DNA of 64,000 bases from Echeneis naucrates (taxonomy: Eukaryota > Chordata > Actinopteri > Carangiformes > Echeneidae), in NCBI RefSeq assembly GCF_900963305.1, contig NC_042530.1:8503890-8567889 (forward strand), read 5' to 3'. The notes under the pieces are model-generated. The model did not search any database. It saw only the letters and a program-made list of their open reading frames with translations, and had not been told where the DNA came from. Within the stretch, counting starts at the first letter, position 1. Every line of letters starts with the position of its first letter. The position numbers and the translations under genes were made by a program. Shown here piece after piece: positions 58,607 to 64,000 of this stretch.

Positions 58607-61600
58607 AACAGTAGCACCACGCTGCACCACTATTCACTTATTGCTCTGTGAATGTAGATAAATGCCTTTGTTATATTATTATTATATTTTTCACTTGTGT
58701 GTTTGGACTGTTGTGGTAATTTAGGGCATTGGTGGGACCTTACATTACATTACATTGTCATCAGCTATAAACATTTACTGATTATTCCTTTGTGTCTGTT
58801 CAGAGACGAGGGGCCATCTCCTACGACAGCTCTGACCAGACAGCACTGTACATTCGTATGCTAGGTAAGTCTTTCCCCTCTCTTAATTCATACACACACA
58901 TGTGAATGCACAATGCACATACTCACACTTTCCAGACATCAGTAGGTATATCTCCTCCATGATCATGTTCTTTTCTAATACACAATGGCTTAAAAAATAG
59001 TGATGTGAGAAATGGATGAATCAGCGAGAGAGAGAGATTATGAAGAGATGAGGACGTACGAAAGTGCCTGTGCAGAGTCCACTCAATCCCTGGCCTTTTG
59101 GTAATCTCTCAATCACAACAGGCTTTGGTTTTTTGTATCTGCTGGGTTGAGTGTCTTTGAAGCTGATCAGATTTGCTAAGAGAGCAGGATTTTATTTGAA
59201 CCTTAAACAGACTAATGGCTCAGAAGCAGTGAGTTTCTGTGTTCGTGTTATGTATGTGCGTACATATTTCATCTGTGTGTCTCAGTTTGTTCAGTGCTGC
59301 CCTGAGTGACTCTAAACAGGATAAGTAGTTTAGGAAATGGATGGGAGGATGGAGGGCTCATAGCTCTGCAAGGCAGATGAAGCCAGATGCATCAAGGAGG
59401 CTGTCAGTCTTGGCTTCCTCATCAATAATGTTGTTGGGGATAGTAATGTGATTTGAGATCCGGTGCTGTTGGCAGCAAGTGACCGGTAAGAAAAAGGGTA
59501 AGAAGAACTGCTCGGTGTTTTCCTGATATCAGATAGCTGTTGTGAAGCCTTGTGAATAGTCAGGGAGTATTAAACAGAAGGGGCAGTTCAGGGTTTACTG
59601 AATGTCTTTGCTGAAATCCTATTTGCTGCAGCTTTCACATTATATTGCTATACTTTGCTCCTCTCCAGCTTGGTAATGCCCTCAGGTTGCCTGCCGCCAC
59701 ATGTGTCTAGTGACAGTAAAAGTAATTTACTGTGCTGACTGAAGGGGCTTTAGCTTTTTAATCATTTTACTTGGCTAAGTATGATGTCAGGCTTATACGT
59801 CATTAGCATAAAACATCTGTCTGTGGAGATTTTATATTAAATTGTGTGTGAGGAGAGACACACTAATGCAGGCTGGTTTTTGTGCGAGCCAGGTTTCAGT
59901 TGGCCGAGTTAATGCTGATGTGCTTTCAAATAGCAGGACTCAGAGCTTTCGCCACATCAGTTATAATGACATGACCTACATCCACCCCAGAGCGCCAGCA
60001 CTAATGCACTGCAGGGGAAACATGCACCCTGTGACTCTTAAAACTCTCTAATCACATAAATACGCACACACACGCACACATGCTGAACCCTAGCACATGC
60101 ATCTGCAGATGTGACAGATGTATGTACATGTTTGTACATGCACACACACACTCGGTGTGTAGGAGTGCATGAACTAAGTGTTCTTTTTTTTTTTTTGTTT
60201 GTTTTTTTTTCTGGTCATAATTGAGTTTTTGCACGTGAAATGTCACAGATATGGATTCACTCTCCACATTAATACCAGAAACTTTACATACAGCTATTAA
60301 AACATTTATATTGAGCATCATTATGCCTTGAATTGTAATTCTTAGTTTTTGGTATTTTGATAGGAGCTTGTGTAGTATTCAAACAGCTGTTTGCAAGTAA
60401 GTAACATGTTGGTTGGGGAAACACACCTGTGTGACTGCTTTTAATTTAATTCTGATGCACACATGACACAATCAGAAGCTGGACACATACCATTGCACTG
60501 TTTAGCAGTATATTGCCATACAGCGTCTTGCCATACATGGAGTGTTGCCTGGAACACACTAGCATTTTAATGCATCAGTGTCATAGCACCATCCTGTCAC
60601 CTCACTATGCTCTCACTGCTCCTGACTGCAGTCCACAAGCAGGCTGACCGCCGTCTGGCCTGTCCCTGTTCCTCTGCCTGACTAATAAACAGTCATAGAT
60701 AGACTATAGATCACTGTCAGTGGCTCTGAGTACTAATTGTAGAGCAAGCTGTCCTGACATGGCATTGCATGCTCAGCTGTTTGATTGATGTGTCTGTCCT
60801 TTGGATTTGGGGGCATAATTGTGTGTCGCTGTGACGGCATATGGACAATATCCATCAGACTTGGGTCAAATAGTATTTTCAAAATCACATCTTTTGCTTG
60901 TTTTAGTTTGCTTGGAGTACCAAAATGTTGGGCTTTACTTTACTGTTCCTGAAGAGAAGTGGAGCTTTCTGTACTCATTATAATAGAGATAATTTTTGTA
61001 ATTCTTATGAAAAGCTGAAACATGATGGGAGGGTTTTCTGACTACATTCTGGGTTGAATTATTTACAAAAACGACACCATGCCATTTTTATAAAAACCAA
61101 TGATTGATTATTTGGTTCACATTTGCCAACTACATTTCCCATGAGGATCAGACACATTTAATCTAAATCTAAATCTAAAACAAAAAGGATATAATGCTGC
61201 TGAACCAGACAAAATAATCAAATGTTTTGTCTTTAGAATTGAGCTGTACTAAATTGTAAAGTTATGAGTTAAATGCATCTATATAGCAAGTTAAAAGTGC
61301 ATCACAAGTCTAGTTATCACAAAATATTAGAAAGGCAGGGTTGTAACAAACTGCAAATTGCTTAAATGAAACAAAACCGCAAAATTAGACAGATTAAGTT
61401 TAGCAAGGAAAATAACAGTAAGGTATAAATTCCCATTTATTAATCTACTGTTAGAAAAACCAGAAACACTTTCAGCTTTTCAGAGGAATCAATGAACGCA
61501 CTTCTCTTATTAAAAACATATAGAAAGGCCTCTGGAACATAGGCTTGCTAAAAAATGGCTAAAATTTCAGATCTTTTAATCTCTGTACACGGTCCAGGTG

Positions 61601-64000
61601 CAAAGCCCATCCTTGTGGCACTTAAGCTAAATAAATTCAATTATATAATGCAAAAAAAAATCATAATCTTAAATACTACTTGGCCGAACACCTTCAGACA
61701 CCTTTGTCTTCAAGCAGCATGAATCTTGAGGAAATAAGTGCTAATTTCTTCTAGGAGATGTGAGAGTGAGAAGTCAGGTTGGATTTGAACCAGAACGAAG
61801 AAGCTCCCACCCATACCTGTGCATCGACTTCCGAACTCTTCACAGTGAGTGTGAATCGTCTTCATCTTCCAGTTGGTATCAAACTGTAGCTCCAGATGTC
61901 TGACAGATGCATGCGCAGTGCTTTCATAGTATATTTCACATGGCGATAAAGACCAAGGCTTGTCTTTGTGTAAACTTTGTGAGAGACTTTTTATCAAGTT
62001 TTGTGAATGAGTGTGATTAAATAACAAAGTTCATACTCCTGAAAATGTTCTTAACAAAGCATTAATCAGTTGCAAACTCACGAGGTGTGCATGTGCATTC
62101 ATATATGCGCATGTGTGTTGACATTTGACCCTAAATGTAATCCTTCCGCATGCTGACGTGTTTCCAGATAGCAGCCACGGTTTATTCAGACACAGTGCCT
62201 TTGTGTGTGAATGAGAGGGAAAGACCACTGACAAAGCACGTCTGCTGTGTGATCCCAGACGAAAGGCTTATGAGTGGGCGGCTGTGTCAGCAGCAACTGT
62301 TTGCATATCATTGTGTTGGTGTCAGAACCTCTCAGATTTTGTGCAGCCCAAATGAGTCATAATAAGCTGTTGAAATGTCTTTTAAAATGGTTTCTCACAT
62401 GTTCTATCGATCATCTATCAAGTATATGTGTGTGTGTCTATGTGTGCAGCGCGGCTGAGCTGCGCGTCCGCATCAGCCAGCTCTGAGCCTGAAAGGAGGG
62501 TCCACAGACTGCTCAGCTTCCAGAGGTACCTGCACTCGTCCCGCCTGCTGCGAGGAGTCCCCCAACAGATTCCAGTCCACATCCTCGACGAGGACTACAC
62601 TGGACAGGCCAGAGTACGAGACCCGCCTCTGCTACAGAACGACCTCTACTACACTCCTAAAACGATGAGATGATGCTTGTTCGCTCTGTTGAAACATCAC
62701 ATAATTAATTGTGTGTTTCTCTTTTCGCTCTCTCGTAGTGCATGCTGGAAAAAGTCGGAAACTGGAATTTTGACATTTTCCTCTTTGATAGGTTGACGAA
62801 CGGTAGGTAACATTTTCTGTTAATAAGTCGTCTTAAAAGTCAAGACAAGAGAATTAATGCAGCACAGGTTGGACAGTCGAGTATAATCTAAGCTTTAGAT
62901 TTGTTGGATGGCCCATACAGAGGATTTTACTGTGTGAAATCAAAATCAAAAGGATTACTGATTCACTTTGTTTTACTAATGACAGAAACATCAGTTGTGG
63001 GTTTCGGAGAGGACGATATGGGACTTTCAGCTGTAGTGGATAGGAGAATAGTGTGGAAAAACGCAAATGAAACATTTTGGTGACACCCCTGAAAAAGAAA
63101 CAGCTTCTCTCTACATTTTCTGTTTTCAGCTTGTTAATAAAATGTACAGAGGGAATATATTGGTAGGATATTTAGTAAGTAGTAGACTTTTTTACATTTC
63201 TGGCAGCAACCTCATTAGATCAGAATGTGCTCCAGCCACAGGATATGTTCTGCCATGTACCTGTCCTGACACGTTGACTGTGAACCTCAAAAACAAGAGA
63301 AAAGACCGCAGTACTTGGTGCTTAAGAAAGAATAATGATTAAAAATCCTGAACAATTATTTAAAATGACATTAAGGTAAATTGACAAGAATTGGATGTGG
63401 TTATAAAACTAATGGAATTAGCTGATGTTATTTTCCTGTGTGATTATTTTTATAGTTTCCTTATTCTGGTCTGCTTCTCTGATTCCTGTTCAGGAAACGG
63501 CCTGATCACCCTGACCTTCCACCTGCTGAACCAGTATGGCCTGGTGGAGCTCTTCCAGCTAGACATGGTCAGACTGTGGAGGTTCCTGGTCATGGTCCAG
63601 GAGGACTACCACAGTGAGAACCCCTACCACAATGCTGTTCATGCTGCAGATGTCACACAGGCCATGTACTGCTACCTGCAAGAGCCCATGGTGAGATAGA
63701 CAAGGGCTGCTTGAATTTTCTAATTTAAAAGTAAAATTTCTTTTCAAACTTCTCTGGCTGGGCGCAGTAAAAACTTTCCTTTACAACCATCAATCCAACT
63801 CATATATTGTATGCATTTTATTTTAATGGTCGGTTGTCATTATTTTTGTTTTCTGTGTCTTGTGAATGCAGCTTGCAAAGTCTCTGACCTCCTATGACAT
63901 TCTGCTGGGACTGATAGCAGCTGCCACACATGACCTTGGCCATCCTGGGGTCAATCAACCTTTCCTCATCAAGACTGACCACTATTTAGCTACACTCTAT
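49671..64000 (+). CDS. pde7a: PDE7A, cAMP-specific 3',5'-phosphodiesterase, PDE7A1-type N terminus; 3' part beyond window
   Basis: Hydrolyses cAMP with high affinity and is rolipram-insensitive. Exons: 49671-49808, 58804-58864, 61755-61844, 62450-62613, 62739-62802, 63494-63690 and 63872-64000 (continues). All phases join, giving 281 residues so far. Exon 1 ([20 protein letters not shown]) is nearly identical to human PDE7A1. Its SRRGAIS and the RRGAIS opening exon 2 are the two PKA pseudosubstrate-like motifs known from PDE7A1. The catalytic domain begins near [20 protein letters not shown] and includes [20 protein letters not shown] (metal-binding HxxxH) and [17 protein letters not shown] (HD motif). 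Two points differ from human: an extra Leu-Cys in [10 protein letters not shown], and Gly for Asp in HDLGHPG. Intron 1 is about 9 kb. The cds runs off the window at ...HYLATLY. Confidence 0.96.
57040..57335 (+). repeat. second dispersed fish repeat family in pde7a intron 1
   Basis: Opens with TTATATAGCGCCAAATCATA, CATCAAGGCTCTTTACATAT, and continues with ATGAGCAAGCACTTGGTGAC, GTGGCAGGAAAAATTTC, AGAGGCAGAAACCTCGGGCA, GAACCAGGGTCGGAGG. I recognise these phrases as an abundant interspersed repeat of ray-finned fish; its class is uncertain to me. It lies about 1.5 kb before pde7a exon 2. Confidence 0.8.
58053..58075. repeat. poly-T tract in pde7a intron 1
   Basis: Uninterrupted T run of about 23 on the plus strand. 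Confidence 0.85.
58552..58605. repeat. (CA)n microsatellite in pde7a intron 1
   Basis: About 27 CA units, the longest CA tract in the window, 200 bases before pde7a exon 2. Confidence 0.97.
59316..59352 (-). repeat. reversed 5' fragment of the dispersed teleost repeat
   Basis: AGGATAAGTAGTTTAGGAAA followed by TGGATGGGAGGATGG is the reverse complement of the family's opening (CATCCATTT...CTACCGCTTATCCT type) as seen at 23910-23932. Short, so partly conjectural. Confidence 0.5.

Overview
This is vertebrate nuclear DNA, almost certainly from a percomorph (spiny-rayed) teleost fish. The genes are split by GT-AG introns, there are fish-type interspersed repeats and a Tc1/mariner remnant, (CA)n and (TA)n microsatellites are frequent, and the CRH precursor has a divergent teleost-like peptide. 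Gene content and order match human 8q13: mybl1 (+), vxn (-), rrs1 (-), crh (+), trim55 (-), a tRNA-Ala/tRNA-Tyr pair, then pde7a (+). No viral, bacterial or CRISPR material was recognised.

Layout. 1-9235: mybl1 (A-Myb) from its second or third exon to the poly(A) signal, with about 2.7 kb of 3' UTR. 9236-11835: gene-free, with an (AT)n-centred perfect palindrome. 11836-14740: vxn (vexin) on the minus strand in three coding exons. Its first intron holds an unexplained terminal exon that encodes a complete SH3 domain and has its own poly(A) signal. 16717-17760: intronless rrs1. 17900-34190: the gene-poor interval upstream of crh, with dispersed repeats and a deleted Tc1-like element. 34312-35836: crhb, with TATA box, non-coding exon 1, and the whole CDS in exon 2. 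37568-41324: trim55 (MuRF2) on the minus strand in eight coding exons. 42213-42601: divergent tRNA-Ala(AGC) and intron-containing tRNA-Tyr(GTA). 42719-43152: a coding-like stretch I cannot name. 48570-64000: pde7a promoter, first coding exon (PDE7A1-type N terminus), a 9 kb first intron, and six more exons up to the window edge, inside the catalytic domain.

The genes do not form one pathway; they are an old syntenic block: germline transcription factor (mybl1), neurogenesis regulator (vxn), ribosome assembly factor (rrs1), stress neuropeptide (crhb), sarcomere-associated ubiquitin ligase (trim55) and cAMP phosphodiesterase (pde7a). Exon boundaries were placed by reading frame, splice-site sequence and remembered human protein sequences, not by alignment software. 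The items most worth following up are the SH3 terminal exon in vxn and its possible use of a second reading frame in vxn exon 1, the tRNA pair next to trim55, the unassigned coding-like stretch at 42719-43152, and the paired repeats on either side of crhb.
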